DNA of 64,000 bases from Candidatus Sedimenticola sp. (ex Thyasira tokunagai). GTDB lineage: Bacteria > Pseudomonadota > Gammaproteobacteria > Chromatiales > Chromatiaceae. Position numbers and translations under genes: made by a program. Every line of letters begins with the position of its first letter. Position 1 is the first letter of the stretch. The DNA lies in the NCBI GenBank assembly GCA_037318855.1, contig CP134874.1, positions 2,976,598-3,040,597 of the forward strand. Reading direction: 5' to 3'. Positions 53,932 to 63,204 of the stretch are shown piece by piece. Below the pieces are notes generated by a model. The model saw only the letters and a list, made by a program, of their open reading frames with translations. It made no database searches and was not told where the DNA came from.

Positions 53932-54162
53932 GTGCCATTTACGCCTGACCAACTATCTGAACTTGAACTTCTGAGTCGCTTCGACCTCAGCTCTACCCAG
54001 ACCGGCATCAAAATTCACTCCAGTGCCGATGGCGATGTGATAGCGGCCTCAGAGCGACTATTCAAACGTGGAATGATCACCCAAAGTGATGGCGGTTATC
54101 TGACTGACATAGGTCAGGATACGGCAAATCACATGCAGGCGCTGATCACCCTGCTGAAATAG
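53932..54162 (+). CDS. TIGR02647-type small conserved protein
   Basis: This 76-aa protein starts with GTG 53932 and reads PFTPDQLSELELLSRFDLSSTQTGIKIHSSADGDVIAASERLFKRGMITQSDGGYLTDIGQDTANH. It matches the TIGR02647 pattern common in Pseudomonas and relatives. The fold looks like a small winged helix (a Gly-Tyr-Leu-Thr wing after a helix). Function unknown. It abuts the YbcJ-like gene with no spacer, so the two form a pair. GGAAGATAA upstream supplies a weak ribosome-binding site. Confidence 0.75.
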   Translation: MPFTPDQLSELELLSRFDLSSTQTGIKIHSSADGDVIAASERLFKRGMITQSDGGYLTDIGQDTANHMQALITLLK

Positions 54163-54387
54163 ATGAGCAACCAATCAGACCAATTCACCTTGAAAGGCCG
54201 TGAGTACATTGAACTCAACAACCTTTTAAAGCTGACAGGGCAGTGTTCCAGCGGCGGAGCCGCCAAGATGGCAATCACCCACGGTGAAGTGAAAGTTGAC
54301 GGTGTGGTTGAACTGCGTAAACGCTGCAAAATCCGCCCTGGTCAGCGGGTGAGCATTGGTGGCTATGAGATTGATATTCAGCCCTAA
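54163..54387 (+). CDS. YbcJ-like S4-domain RNA-binding protein
   Basis: This 74-aa protein is a single S4 domain: REYIELNNLLKLTGQCSSGGAAKMAITHGEVKVDGVVELRKRCKIRPGQRVSIGGYEIDI, the YbcJ pattern with the Gly-Gly turn and VDG. It should bind structured RNA; its physiological target is unknown. It begins immediately after the previous stop, which indicates cotranslation. An M3 MITE follows at 54428. Confidence 0.85.
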   Translation: MSNQSDQFTLKGREYIELNNLLKLTGQCSSGGAAKMAITHGEVKVDGVVELRKRCKIRPGQRVSIGGYEIDIQP

Positions 54388-54427
54388 GCCCTCTATGTAA
54401 AGAGAATTCCCAGACAAGGCAAGACCA

Positions 54428-54588
54428 GGAGCCTGTCCGAGAATAGAGAGCCTACTGCGGAAATTCCATTTTGGCCCTTTTTTCCGCTCATTTTCGTTGA
54501 ATAAGAGTAACTATTCGCCTCAAATGATCAAAAAAAATGACTCAAAATGGAATTCCCTCGCTACGACTCCTATTCTCGGACAGCCTCC
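54428..54588. repeat. M3 MITE, 161 bp, GGACAG-type ends
   Basis: GGAGCCTGTCCGAGAATAG at 54428-54446 and the complement of CTATTCTCGGACAGCCTCC at 54570-54588 differ at one base. A second inner inverted pair, GGAATTCC-type with ATTTTGG/CCAAAAT neighbours, lies near 54469-54480 and 54544-54556. It is non-coding and fills the gap between ybcJ and the MBL gene. Confidence 0.75.
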
Positions 54589-54666
54589 TAGTACCGGCAA
54601 AAAAACAGTTGGGTGAAATAGGACGCTTTCATCTTCCGGTGCAACCCTGACATGTAGGTTTAAACA

Positions 54667-55554
54667 CTAGAGTTTAATCTTAGTCAGTTCCCGGGCCAGA
54701 GCGATCTCAACACTGCTGTCTGGTGAGTGATCTCTCTGCAGATCGGCAAAGATGGCATCAAGCTGGTCATCGGTACGAGTAGGATCGTGATGGGTGATAA
54801 ATAGACGTGGAATCTCCGCCCGCTCTGCCATGGCAATACAACTCTGGTAGTAGCCATGTCCCCATCCGACCTTGTCCTTGAAGTACTCCGCTTCTGTATA
54901 CTGTGCATCCGCCAGGATCAGGTCGGCACCGCGAATGAAATTTGTAACATGCTTCTCCCGCTCCTGCATCAACTCCTGATACTCGGCATAGTTTTCATCA
55001 TCTTCAGGATAGATATTAACCGGTGGCTCATTGTCGCCGGTGAAGAAGAAGCGTTTGCCGTCAGCCTCCACCAGATAACCAAAATTGAGTACCGGGTGAT
55101 TAAGAAGGATGCAACTGACCGTTGCCGAACCCACCTGTATCTTCTGCCCCTCTCTTAGGGTGTTATAGCTAATGTCGGCCTTCAGCTCATTTTCCCGAAC
55201 AGGAAAGTAGCAGTACTCCATCTGCTGACTGAGGATGCTCTTCAGATCCTTCATATAGACCGGATCGAAAGCACCGTAGAAGTCGACCTTGTTACCAGGA
55301 ATAAACAGTGGGGTAAAAAACGGCAGACCCTGAATATGGTCCCAGTGGGTGTGGGTGATAAAGATGGAACAGTGCACCGGTAGTTCAGACAGCAGGTCGA
55401 GACCGTGCTGACGTATGCCCGATCCACCATCGAGGATAATTACATCACCAGCATCAGTACGGATTCCGACACAAGTGGTGTTACCACCGTAACGCACCGT
55501 ATCCGGCCCGGGGGATGGAATGGAACCACGTACGCCGTGGAATGTAATTTCCAT
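54667..55554 (-). CDS. MBL-fold metallo-hydrolase
   Basis: This 295-aa protein has MEITFHGVRGSIPSPGPDTVRYGGNTTCVGI at the start, the metal motif FITHTHWDHIQGLPFF (HxHxDH), a later His in CILLNHPVLNFGY, Asp in FTGDNEPP and a final RLFITHHDP. This layout is seen in phosphodiesterase-type and PqqB-like MBL hydrolases with the GVRGSxP start. The substrate is unknown. ATG 55554 has AAGGTGA seven bases upstream and begins the conserved strand, better than an ATG six codons earlier. It follows the HDOD gene after 118 bp. Confidence 0.87.
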   Translation of the reverse strand: MEITFHGVRGSIPSPGPDTVRYGGNTTCVGIRTDAGDVIILDGGSGIRQHGLDLLSELPVHCSIFITHTHWDHIQGLPFFTPLFIPGNKVDFYGAFDPVYMKDLKSILSQQMEYCYFPVRENELKADISYNTLREGQKIQVGSATVSCILLNHPVLNFGYLVEADGKRFFFTGDNEPPVNIYPEDDENYAEYQELMQEREKHVTNFIRGADLILADAQYTEAEYFKDKVGWGHGYYQSCIAMAERAEIPRLFITHHDPTRTDDQLDAIFADLQRDHSPDSSVEIALARELTKIKL

Positions 55555-55672
55555 CAAGTCACCTTGATCCAATGGAGCCTATCATCGATTCATGAATTCG
55601 CATCTTGCATCCAGAATCAATCAGAGACTCCTTATACTATTTATTTACAAGGAAGTTTAGAACACTTTTTGT

Positions 55673-56524
55673 TCAAAGAGTGAGAAAAGCTTCTGCTTTC
55701 TCCAGTTCAGTCGGGAGATCAGAGATCGATTCCGGCACCTCTTCCAGGCTCATTCCAAGCCACTGCTGGATATATTCAGGTACCGGCTCAATCACCGATA
55801 GCCTGTGCTCATCGTCATCAAGTGACTTAGCGACCTGGTTAGCGACAAAGATCACCCGCTCAAGCAGAGGTGGGTCTTCCATCTCATGCAGGCTGTGATG
55901 GTTGCGAATACAGTTGATCAAATTCTCAGGAAATTTCCACTTCTCTACCAAAATGGCGCTCATCTCTGCGTGGTCGAAGCCAAGTATCTGACGTTCGGCC
56001 AGATGCAGTGGAATCCCTTCGGCACTCACCAGGTTGGTCACCTCCTTGTATTGATCCTTTACCAGTTGAGCCGCAAGAATCACACCGATATCGTGAAGCA
56101 GGCCGGCAATAAAATAGTCTGTCAGCTCTGACTCGGGCACCCTCCTCCCCTTGGCGATCAGCTTAGCCAGAGTGGCGGTATTGAGGCAGTGCAACAGAAA
56201 ACCGTTGCGATTAATACCTGAGTGCTCCTCTTTCGGCAGTATGCCCATGGTAGTGATAGCCATGGCCACATTCTTGATGGTATTAGCGCCAATGTAGACA
56301 ACAGCGTGTTTAATTGAGGTAATCTTCTTGGAGAGACCGAAATAAGCAGAGTTAACCAGTTTGAGTGTTTTCAGGGTGATGATCGGGTCATGTTCGATGA
56401 CCGAGATCAGCTCCTTGGTGGAGAAGTTGATATCAGAACAGATCTGAATCACCCGATGGACGCTTTGAGGAAACGTCGGCATCTTATCAACCAGTCGTTC
56501 GAGCTTTAGCTGATCAACACTCAT
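55673..56524 (-). CDS. HDOD-domain signalling protein
   Basis: This 283-aa protein is a stand-alone HDOD domain (residues ~15-215): PTFPQSVHRVIQICSDINFSTKELISVIEHDPIITLKTLKLVNSAYFG is the opening, and DYFIAGLLHDIGVILA keeps an HD pair, with LGFDHAEMSAILVEKW later. HDOD proteins act in c-di-GMP or chemotaxis-linked signalling, usually without hydrolase activity. No output domain is fused. It may be in one transcript with the MBL hydrolase. Confidence 0.88.
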   Translation of the reverse strand: MSVDQLKLERLVDKMPTFPQSVHRVIQICSDINFSTKELISVIEHDPIITLKTLKLVNSAYFGLSKKITSIKHAVVYIGANTIKNVAMAITTMGILPKEEHSGINRNGFLLHCLNTATLAKLIAKGRRVPESELTDYFIAGLLHDIGVILAAQLVKDQYKEVTNLVSAEGIPLHLAERQILGFDHAEMSAILVEKWKFPENLINCIRNHHSLHEMEDPPLLERVIFVANQVAKSLDDDEHRLSVIEPVPEYIQQWLGMSLEEVPESISDLPTELEKAEAFLTL

Positions 56525-56682
56525 GGTTTGTAGTTTTATTCCCTATCGGTAGTATGAAATCAGCCCCTTTCCAATAATCCCAGGGGGGAACATTAAATCA
56601 TGAGTTAACTTTAACTATTATCGGCATCTTATTGTATAACCTTAATATTATATTTTTACACCCTATAGGTCTACGTACCGAA

Positions 56683-57228
56683 TCAATGTTTTCCATCTGC
56701 CAAGTGCGCAAGGTAGAGCGCCAGCCCGAGAAGAGCGATCCCCCCCGCCAGATAAAGCAGATCCAGCGGTGACTCAAAATGCATACTGAGGGCGTACTCG
56801 AAGAAGCGCACCACCAGAATCATTAAGACCACTTTGGCAAGACGGCCCTTCAGATCATCAAGACTATGGATCACCAACACCTGAGAGGAGTTATCCGCCA
56901 GCTCCGCAGCATCTATCTTACTGATAAACAGCTCGTACAGCCCCATACCAAAAATCAGCAGGAAGGTAGCCAGCAGATAACCATCGACGATCTCTACCAC
57001 ATGAGTGACTGTCTCACCGCGTAGCGCCACTCTCTCTGCCATTTCCAGACTGGGCGAAGCGTAGTTCACTAGATGGCTAACCATATAGAAGGCATCTACC
57101 GTTGCCATATAGAAGAGTGCAAAAGCACCAATTGTGGAGGCAACAACAGCCGCCAGTACAATATATCGGCTGTTCCAAAGATAGCGTTCAAATAGTGTTT
57201 CCAAAGAATTATTCCAGTTCTGTTCCAA
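56683..57228 (-). CDS. YqhA/UPF0114-family inner-membrane protein
   Basis: This 181-aa protein has four predicted membrane helices: YIVLAAVVASTIGAFALFYMA, VVEIVDGYLLATFLLIFGMGLYELF, VVLMILVVRFFEYALSM and LLYLAGGIALLGLALYLAHL. The order and the LLIFGMGLYELFISKID block match UPF0114. Function is unknown. It diverges from cobQ and shares an 84-bp intergenic region with it. Confidence 0.85.
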   Translation of the reverse strand: MEQNWNNSLETLFERYLWNSRYIVLAAVVASTIGAFALFYMATVDAFYMVSHLVNYASPSLEMAERVALRGETVTHVVEIVDGYLLATFLLIFGMGLYELFISKIDAAELADNSSQVLVIHSLDDLKGRLAKVVLMILVVRFFEYALSMHFESPLDLLYLAGGIALLGLALYLAHLADGKH

Positions 57229-57312
57229 TCAAAATTTGTCCTATGAAGGATAGCATTATTGATCAGATCGCATAAGATAGTGCCCCACTCGACTGTAGCG
57301 AACAACCAACAG

Positions 57313-58773
57313 ATGGCCGCCAAGACACTGATGATCCAGGGAACCACCTCTGATGCAGGCAAGAGCACGCTGGTGGCTGCCCTGTGTCGGGTATTCAAAC
57401 GAAAGGGGCTGAGTGTCGCGCCTTTCAAGCCTCAGAACATGGCGCTAAACAGCGCGGTTACCCCGGAGGGTGGCGAGATTGGCCGCGCCCAGGCGGTTCA
57501 GGCACAGGCGGCAGGGGTGGCACCCCATGTTGATATGAATCCGGTACTGTTGAAACCGAATAGCGATACCGGATGCCAGGTGATCGTTCAGGGCAGCCCA
57601 GACAAAAATAACATGGAGGCATGGGGATACCACGATTACAAACCCCGAATGATGCCGGTGGTGCTTGATTCATACTATCGTCTCTCCGAGATCTATGACT
57701 ATATCCTGGTCGAAGGAGCCGGTAGCCCGGCGGAGATCAATCTACGTGACGGCGACGTTGCCAACATGGGATTTGCCGAGGAGGTCGACTGCCCGGTTCT
57801 GCTGGTGGCGGATATCGACAAAGGGGGAGTCTTTGCCCATCTTGTGGGTACTGTAGAACTGCTCTCACCCTCGGAGCAAGCGCGCATCAAGGGCTTTATT
57901 ATCAACCGCTTCCGTGGCGACATCTCAATTCTTGAACCCGGACTAAAGTGGCTTGAAGAGCGTACCGGCAAACCGGTGATCGGCGTACTCCCCTATCTTC
58001 ATGGACTGCACCTGGAGGCGGAGGATAGTCTCGCCGGCAAAGGCGTAACCCCCACCTGTGAAAATCCCTTGCGAGTACTGGTTCCCTGGCTACAACGGAC
58101 CAGTAACCATACCGACCTCGATCCACTCAACCTTCACCCCATGGTGGAGGTCACCTGGTGCAGGCCGGGGGACCCGATACCTGCGGCCGACCTAATCATC
58201 ATCCCCGGCTCCAAGAGTGTTCGCGCCGACCTCAGGGGCTTGAGAAGTCACGGATGGGATAAGGTGATCCAGCGCCATCTGCGTTATGGCGGAAAGGTAC
58301 TGGGGATTTGTGGTGGCTTTCAAATGCTGGGAGAGATGCTGCATGATCCCGAGGGTATCGAGGGGTCGCCCGGCAGCAGCGCCGGATTGGGACTTCTGGA
58401 GATGGAGACACGGCTGGAAGCGGAGAAACAGTTGCAGCTGGTTCATGGCCGACTAACCCTGGAGAACGCCGCTGTCGACGGCTACGAGATCCATATGGGG
58501 GTCTGCAGCGGCCCCGCCCTTGACAGCCCCCTTGTCACTCTGGGAGAGGTGGTCGATGGCGCTGTTTCCAAAGACGGCCAAGTGGCAGGGACCTATCTTC
58601 ATGGCCTGTTTGAAAACAGCGAAGCCTGTGACGCCCTCCTCCGCTGGGCCGGGCTGGAACAGCCTGAAACCCCGGATTACCGGGCGCTACGTGATGAAGG
58701 GATCAACCGTATTGCCGATGCAGCAGAACAGCACCTCAATCTCGAGCAGGTGATGACGCTGGTTGACGCCTGA
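57313..58773 (+). CDS. cobQ: Cobyric acid synthase CobQ/CbiP
   Basis: This 486-aa glutamine amidotransferase has an N-terminal dethiobiotin synthetase-like ATPase domain ([41 protein letters not shown]) and a C-terminal class I amidase. The nucleophile is Cys in [15 protein letters not shown] and the late His in [10 protein letters not shown]. It amidates adenosylcobyrinate a,c-diamide at four positions in B12 synthesis. ATG 57313 begins two residues before the conserved strand. Other B12 genes nearby are uptake and adenosylation rather than synthesis, apart from cobO. Confidence 0.95.
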   Translation: MAAKTLMIQGTTSDAGKSTLVAALCRVFKRKGLSVAPFKPQNMALNSAVTPEGGEIGRAQAVQAQAAGVAPHVDMNPVLLKPNSDTGCQVIVQGSPDKNNMEAWGYHDYKPRMMPVVLDSYYRLSEIYDYILVEGAGSPAEINLRDGDVANMGFAEEVDCPVLLVADIDKGGVFAHLVGTVELLSPSEQARIKGFIINRFRGDISILEPGLKWLEERTGKPVIGVLPYLHGLHLEAEDSLAGKGVTPTCENPLRVLVPWLQRTSNHTDLDPLNLHPMVEVTWCRPGDPIPAADLIIIPGSKSVRADLRGLRSHGWDKVIQRHLRYGGKVLGICGGFQMLGEMLHDPEGIEGSPGSSAGLGLLEMETRLEAEKQLQLVHGRLTLENAAVDGYEIHMGVCSGPALDSPLVTLGEVVDGAVSKDGQVAGTYLHGLFENSEACDALLRWAGLEQPETPDYRALRDEGINRIADAAEQHLNLEQVMTLVDA

Positions 58774-58839
58774 TCGTCTTGAGGTGTAGATTCGCGCATA
58801 CTGTCGGCCACAGATAATCAACGCACATCAGACAAGCCA

Positions 58840-59724
58840 ATGTCTCCAACCCACTACAGCCTGACGTTTTCACTGCTGGCACACGCCCTGCTGCTGATAC
58901 CTGTGGTGGCGGCCCTCCCTGATGGCAGTGATCTGTCTGATACCGTTCCAAATTCAATCAAAGTAACCATCCAGCGACCGGCCACCAAGCCAACAGCATC
59001 ACCTGCCACGGCATCCCCGAGGGCCACTGAAAGCGAGCATGAACACTCTGCGGTTACTGAAAAGCACAGGATGCAGCGAGTAAAAAATAGCCCGATCAAA
59101 AGTGTCAGAAGAGTGGTAACAGCAAAAGATGCCTCCCATTCCAGACGTTCCACACTGCATCCGACATCTTCTGAGACAGCGAAAAAACCGGCACCTGGAA
59201 AAAGAGAGGTGAATAGATTGGCAAAAACGGTAACGGACAAGAGAATATCCTCGTCTCCCTCCAGACCAACATCGGCAAAGTTGAGTAGTGCACCGGTCCA
59301 GCCGAAAACGGCGACGGTGCCCACTGTTACCGAGACTGCCGCTATTAACACTATCAACAAGCTACCGACAACCGCTTCTGGTAACTTGCGCAAAAATTCC
59401 CCATCAAATAGGCACCAGATCGACCGTATAGCAGAGATCGAATCACTCTACCGAGCGAGGCTCGAGCAAACCATCGCGTCAGCCAAAAAATACCCCCTAT
59501 GGGCCCGTAAGAAGGGCCTTCAGGGTAAAGCCAGAATCGGTTTTACCGTCTACCGTGACGGCCATATCGAGCAGATTCAATTAATTGATGGCTCCGGCCA
59601 CGAGATTCTTGATAGGGCTGCCATGATCACAGTCAGCGAAATCGGAAGCGTTCAACCAATTCCTACAGAACTGGCCCGCCTACAATGGTCATTCAAGGTA
59701 CCTCTCAACTTCTACCTCAACTGA
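58840..59724 (+). CDS. TonB-family energy transducer
   Basis: This 294-aa protein has an N-terminal signal anchor (SLTFSLLAHALLLIPVVAAL), a long Ser/Thr/Lys/Pro-rich periplasmic linker (~40-205) and a C-terminal TonB domain (YRARLEQTIASAKKYPLWARKKGLQGKARIGFTVYRDGHIEQIQLIDGSGHEILDRAAMITVSEI). It would power the BtuB-like receptor downstream by linking it to ExbB-ExbD; those genes are not in the window. It ends 50 bp before the cobalamin riboswitch, so it is probably not under that switch. Confidence 0.88.
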   Translation: MSPTHYSLTFSLLAHALLLIPVVAALPDGSDLSDTVPNSIKVTIQRPATKPTASPATASPRATESEHEHSAVTEKHRMQRVKNSPIKSVRRVVTAKDASHSRRSTLHPTSSETAKKPAPGKREVNRLAKTVTDKRISSSPSRPTSAKLSSAPVQPKTATVPTVTETAAINTINKLPTTASGNLRKNSPSNRHQIDRIAEIESLYRARLEQTIASAKKYPLWARKKGLQGKARIGFTVYRDGHIEQIQLIDGSGHEILDRAAMITVSEIGSVQPIPTELARLQWSFKVPLNFYLN

Positions 59725-59773
59725 AATCTCCGCTTGCAACCTGCCCCACCCATCGTAAAATACAGATTCGGAA

Positions 59774-59960
59774 CGGTACCCAAATATGGGTTAGGAGGAT
59801 GATTCATCCTCTAAATAGGGAACTGAGGTAAAAACCTCGACTGTCCCCGCAACTGTGAGCGAGTAGTCCCGATTCAATATGCCACTGATGCTGACGCATT
59901 GGGAAGGAGAAGAGGGGTGATGATCCGCAAGTCAGGAGACCTGCCGCTCCCGCGTCGCAT
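59774..59960 (+). promoter_or_regulatory. Cobalamin riboswitch
   Basis: The core has GGGAACTGAGGTAAAAACC, CTGTCCCCGCAACTGTGAGC, GCCACTG, GGGAAGG and the B12 box GCAAGTCAGGAGACCTGCC at 59927-59945, in the order of the AdoCbl class. It lies in the leader of the btuB-like gene. The B12 box ends 308 bases before the start codon, which is long and leaves room for an expression platform I cannot assign. I recognise no gene in 59961-60253. Confidence 0.92.
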
Positions 59961-60253
59961 ATCTGGTGAACGGGGTATTCAACAGAGCGGTAACCCGTTA
60001 GTCGACGCATTCAGGCGAACTTGCAGGAGTCGGGCAAGTGCTTGTGTGCAGTAGTGACCGGATGTGCTCCGTTCCACCCTCTCCACAAGCATCTTCTCTG
60101 CCTTCTTGTAGCTCGTCACCATAATGTGTGCCTAACGGGGCTCTCTGACTCATTTCTGTCACGCCTCTAACCACAAGTCGCAGCGGCTTTCTCTTTTGCC
60201 AAGCGACTGCTGGATTGGCGCACATCAAACTACAACTGTTTGATGGAGATAGA

Positions 60254-62086
60254 ATGCGAATTACAAAGCAGTACCCCTTTGCCTTAACGGCGCTCTCCCT
60301 ATTTATCCCCCCCGCTCAGGCGGCCGATGAGTTACAGACCGTCAATGTCACCGCTGAACGTATAGTTAAGACAGCAGATGAGACACTCGCTTCAGTCAGC
60401 GTGCTGACTCGTAGCGATATTGAGAAGAGCCAGTCCAAATCAATTGATGAACTGCTCAACGGTCTTCCCGGTATCACTATCGATGTTAACGGCGGCTACG
60501 GCAAGAACACCAGCGTCAATATTCGTGGTACCAATAACAAGCATGTGCTGGTGTTGATTGATGGCATACGTATCGGGTCAGCCACCCTCGGATCTGTGGC
60601 CTGGCAGCATCTGCCGGTGTCCCAGATAGAGCGTATCGAAGTGGTTCGTGGACCCCGATCACACCTCTACGGCTCTGAACCCATTGGCGGTGTGGTTCAG
60701 ATCTTCACGCGTAAAGGAAAAGCGGGTACTACGGTTATTAGTGCCGAAGCAGGTACCGGCTCGAATGGAACTCATCAGCTGCAGGGGGGAGTCAGCGGTG
60801 GTGACCAAAACACTCATTACAGTCTCCATCTGTCGCATTTTACTAGCGAAGGAATCGACGCCACCGTCGGCAATAATCCAGACCGGGATGGCTACACCAA
60901 CACCTCTGTCAGTGGCACTCTCAGCCACCAGTTTGCCGGCGGTGCAGAAATTAAACTTAATCTGCTGCGTGCCCAGGGCGAGAATGAGATCGACCGTGTT
61001 GCCTCCAATCTCTACGACACCGAATCCCTGCAACAATCCCTTGGTGCAGAACTCTCTTTTATGCCACTGGATTGGTGGGATCTCTCTCTGAGCATCGGTC
61101 GCAGTTGGGACAAGTACACCGAGTATCTCAACGGCGCCAAAGGCGATGCTTTCAATACCACCAACTCCCAACTCAATTGGCAGAACAATCTAATGGTGAG
61201 TGACAGCCAGGTGGTGTCACTGGGGATGGATCTGTTTCGTGATGAGGTGAGCGGCACCCAGAGCTATACTGTCACTTCCAGGGATAACAGCGCGATCTTT
61301 GCCCAGTACCAGCAAGAGCTCGATGATGCAGGCATCACAGCCGGACTCCGGCACGATGATAACGAAACCTTTGGTGGGCACACCACCGGCAGCCTAGGCT
61401 TCCGCTACAACATGTCCAGCAGTATGGCGTTAACCGCCTCCTATGGCAGCGCTTTCAAGGCACCCACATTCAATGATCTCTACTGGCCGATCTACGGTAA
61501 TGCCAACCTCAAACCGGAAGAGTCGAAGAGCTACGAAATTGGATTGAGCGGCAACAACAGCGGCATCACCTGGAGCGCCAATCTCTACCGCACCCGCATC
61601 ACCAACCTGATTGACTGGGCCTGCGTGGTCAACTGCAGTGATGCAGACTGGGCCAATGACCTTTGGCAACCTTCCAACATCAACAGCGCCAAAATCAAAG
61701 GGCTGGAACTCTCAGCGGCAACCGAAATCGCCTCCTGGCGGGTTAACGGCAATCTCAGTCTGCTTGATCCAAGAGATGGCGTCACTGACAACCAGCTACG
61801 CAATCGCAGCAAAAAAAGCTTCCGTCTCGATGCCGACCGCTCCTTTGGGCGCAACGATATCGGCGTCACTTGGCGGTTGCAGGGCGAAAGCTACAACGAT
61901 GCAGCCAACACCACCCGTCTCCCCGGTTTTGGACTGATAGACCTACGTCTGGCTCACAAACTCGATAAAACATGGCAAATCAAAGGGCAGGTAAAAAACC
62001 TGTTCGATCATCAATATCAGACCAACAGTGGTTACAATCAGCCGGGGCGGGAGCTGTTTGTATCGATCGCCTATCAGCATGAGTAA
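60254..62086 (+). CDS. btuB: TonB-dependent vitamin B12 receptor (BtuB-like)
   Basis: This 610-aa outer-membrane protein has a signal peptide (YPFALTALSLFIPPAQAAD) and a TonB box ELQTVNVTAER. The plug domain has SIDELLNGLPGITIDVNGGYGKNTSVNIRGTNNKHVLVLIDGIRIGSATLGSVAWQHLPVSQIERIEVVRGPRSHLYGSEPIGGVVQIFT. A 22-strand barrel ends in Phe-Val-Ser-Ile-Ala-Tyr. The riboswitch upstream supports cobalamin as ligand. ATG 60254 has GGAGAT five bases upstream; an earlier in-frame start lies before the signal peptide and is unlikely. It should be repressed by high B12. Confidence 0.93.
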   Translation: MRITKQYPFALTALSLFIPPAQAADELQTVNVTAERIVKTADETLASVSVLTRSDIEKSQSKSIDELLNGLPGITIDVNGGYGKNTSVNIRGTNNKHVLVLIDGIRIGSATLGSVAWQHLPVSQIERIEVVRGPRSHLYGSEPIGGVVQIFTRKGKAGTTVISAEAGTGSNGTHQLQGGVSGGDQNTHYSLHLSHFTSEGIDATVGNNPDRDGYTNTSVSGTLSHQFAGGAEIKLNLLRAQGENEIDRVASNLYDTESLQQSLGAELSFMPLDWWDLSLSIGRSWDKYTEYLNGAKGDAFNTTNSQLNWQNNLMVSDSQVVSLGMDLFRDEVSGTQSYTVTSRDNSAIFAQYQQELDDAGITAGLRHDDNETFGGHTTGSLGFRYNMSSSMALTASYGSAFKAPTFNDLYWPIYGNANLKPEESKSYEIGLSGNNSGITWSANLYRTRITNLIDWACVVNCSDADWANDLWQPSNINSAKIKGLELSAATEIASWRVNGNLSLLDPRDGVTDNQLRNRSKKSFRLDADRSFGRNDIGVTWRLQGESYNDAANTTRLPGFGLIDLRLAHKLDKTWQIKGQVKNLFDHQYQTNSGYNQPGRELFVSIAYQHE

Positions 62087-62095
62087 GAGGTGAAA

Positions 62096-62271
62096 AGCGG
62101 ACGCAGAGATCGCAAAGAATACGCAGAGTGTGCAGAAATTGGTGGTTTAAAATCAACGCTTTTCTCCGCGTTCTCCGCGTCTTTCTTTTTTGTTTCTGGA
62201 CAGATACCAGGTACGCAAAACTTCCGAGTGATTTCTGTTTTCTCTGCGACCGCTGCATATACTTTGCACTC
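62096..62271. repeat. M2-like repeat, divergent copy
   Basis: GGACGCAGAGATCGCAAAG, then ACGCAGAGTGTGCAGA on the left and TCTGTTTTCTCTGCGACCGC on the right form a weak inverted repeat of the M2 type. It abuts repeat R1 copy 3. The pair fills the 510-bp gap between btuB and cobO. Confidence 0.5.
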
Positions 62272-62272
62272 C

Positions 62273-62560
62273 CTCGCTGCCAGCCATGGAGAGCGAAGCG
62301 AAGGCTGGTAATCCCCGGTAGCCGTGAGGCCGCACTGCTTACCCGTCGTGCGCGTAGCGCGCCAGAGGGGAAGCAAAGTAGGCATCCGAACACGGCGTCC
62401 AGTCACTGGGAACTGACTGCGAAGCGGTAACGAGCTTGCGATGTTATCGCGTAGCGGTCAGTGACCAGGACGGCCGGGGCACTAATAGGCTGTCAAAGAT
62501 TGAGTGCAAAAGGGGGACTTGGATGTCCCGTTTTGCATCACGAAATCGAAGACTCGCTTA
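62273..62560 (-). repeat. Repeat family R1, copy 3 (~288 bp), inverted
   Basis: Read on the minus strand it has AAGCGAGTCTTCGATTTCGT, GGGACATCCAAGTCCCCC, a central variable part, and CTACCGGGGATTACCAGCC near the other end, as in the copies at 11775 and 33320. It separates btuB from cobO and could weaken cotranscription. Confidence 0.75.
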
Positions 62561-62602
62561 GCGTCCCGGCTTTCTGTTTCCTGACAGGTAATAAACATCA
62601 CT

Positions 62603-63199
62603 ATGACTATCGACCAAAAACACAGCGTCAGGATGCAACGAAAAAAGTCCGTAGTGGATGAGAGCATCAACCGAGCTGACCGGGATAAAGGCCTTCTCCT
62701 CGTTCATACCGGCAACGGTAAAGGGAAGAGTAGCTCCGGTTTTGGCATGCTCGCCAGAGCCCTGGGGCACGATATGCGCGTTGGTGTGGTGCAGTTCATC
62801 AAAAGCCCCGGCTCTACGGGTGAAGAACGCTTCTTCCGTCGCCAGGCCAATGTTGTGTATCACGTCATCGGTGACGGCTTCACCTGGGAGACTCAGAACC
62901 GGGAGCAGGATATCGCCACCGCCCGCCAAGGCTGGGCACAGGCACTGAAGTTATTGGGTGATAAAAAGATCGAGCTGCTGCTTCTGGATGAACTCAATAC
63001 CGTCCTCAACACCCACTACCTGCCCCTGGAAGAGGTGCTGGAAGGGCTCCATGGCCGTAGCGAAGGCCAGCATGTTATTGTCACCGGTCGAGGAGCCCCC
63101 GCTGAGCTGATCGAAGCGGCGGACACAGTCACTGAGATGAAAATGATAAAACACGCCTTCAAGAATGGCATCAAGGCACAGCAGGGAATCGAATTCTAA
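62603..63199 (+). CDS. cobO: Cob(I)alamin adenosyltransferase CobO/BtuR
   Basis: This 198-aa protein has the CobO start HSVRMQRKKSVVDESINRADRDKGLLLVHTGNGKGKSSSGFGMLARALGH (P-loop GNGKGKSS), VGVVQFIKSPGSTGEERFF, and IELLLLDELNTVLNTHYLPLEEVL with the Walker B Asp. It transfers adenosyl from ATP to Co(I) corrinoids in salvage and synthesis. It precedes the BtuF-like gene by 5 bp, so the two are cotranscribed. An R1 repeat lies upstream. Confidence 0.95.
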   Translation: MTIDQKHSVRMQRKKSVVDESINRADRDKGLLLVHTGNGKGKSSSGFGMLARALGHDMRVGVVQFIKSPGSTGEERFFRRQANVVYHVIGDGFTWETQNREQDIATARQGWAQALKLLGDKKIELLLLDELNTVLNTHYLPLEEVLEGLHGRSEGQHVIVTGRGAPAELIEAADTVTEMKMIKHAFKNGIKAQQGIEF

Positions 63200-63204
63200 A
63201 AGTG

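Noticed and set aside
59998..60228. A minus-strand 76-codon frame in the btuB leader
   Set aside because: It lies over the riboswitch expression region, has no motif and no ribosome-binding site.
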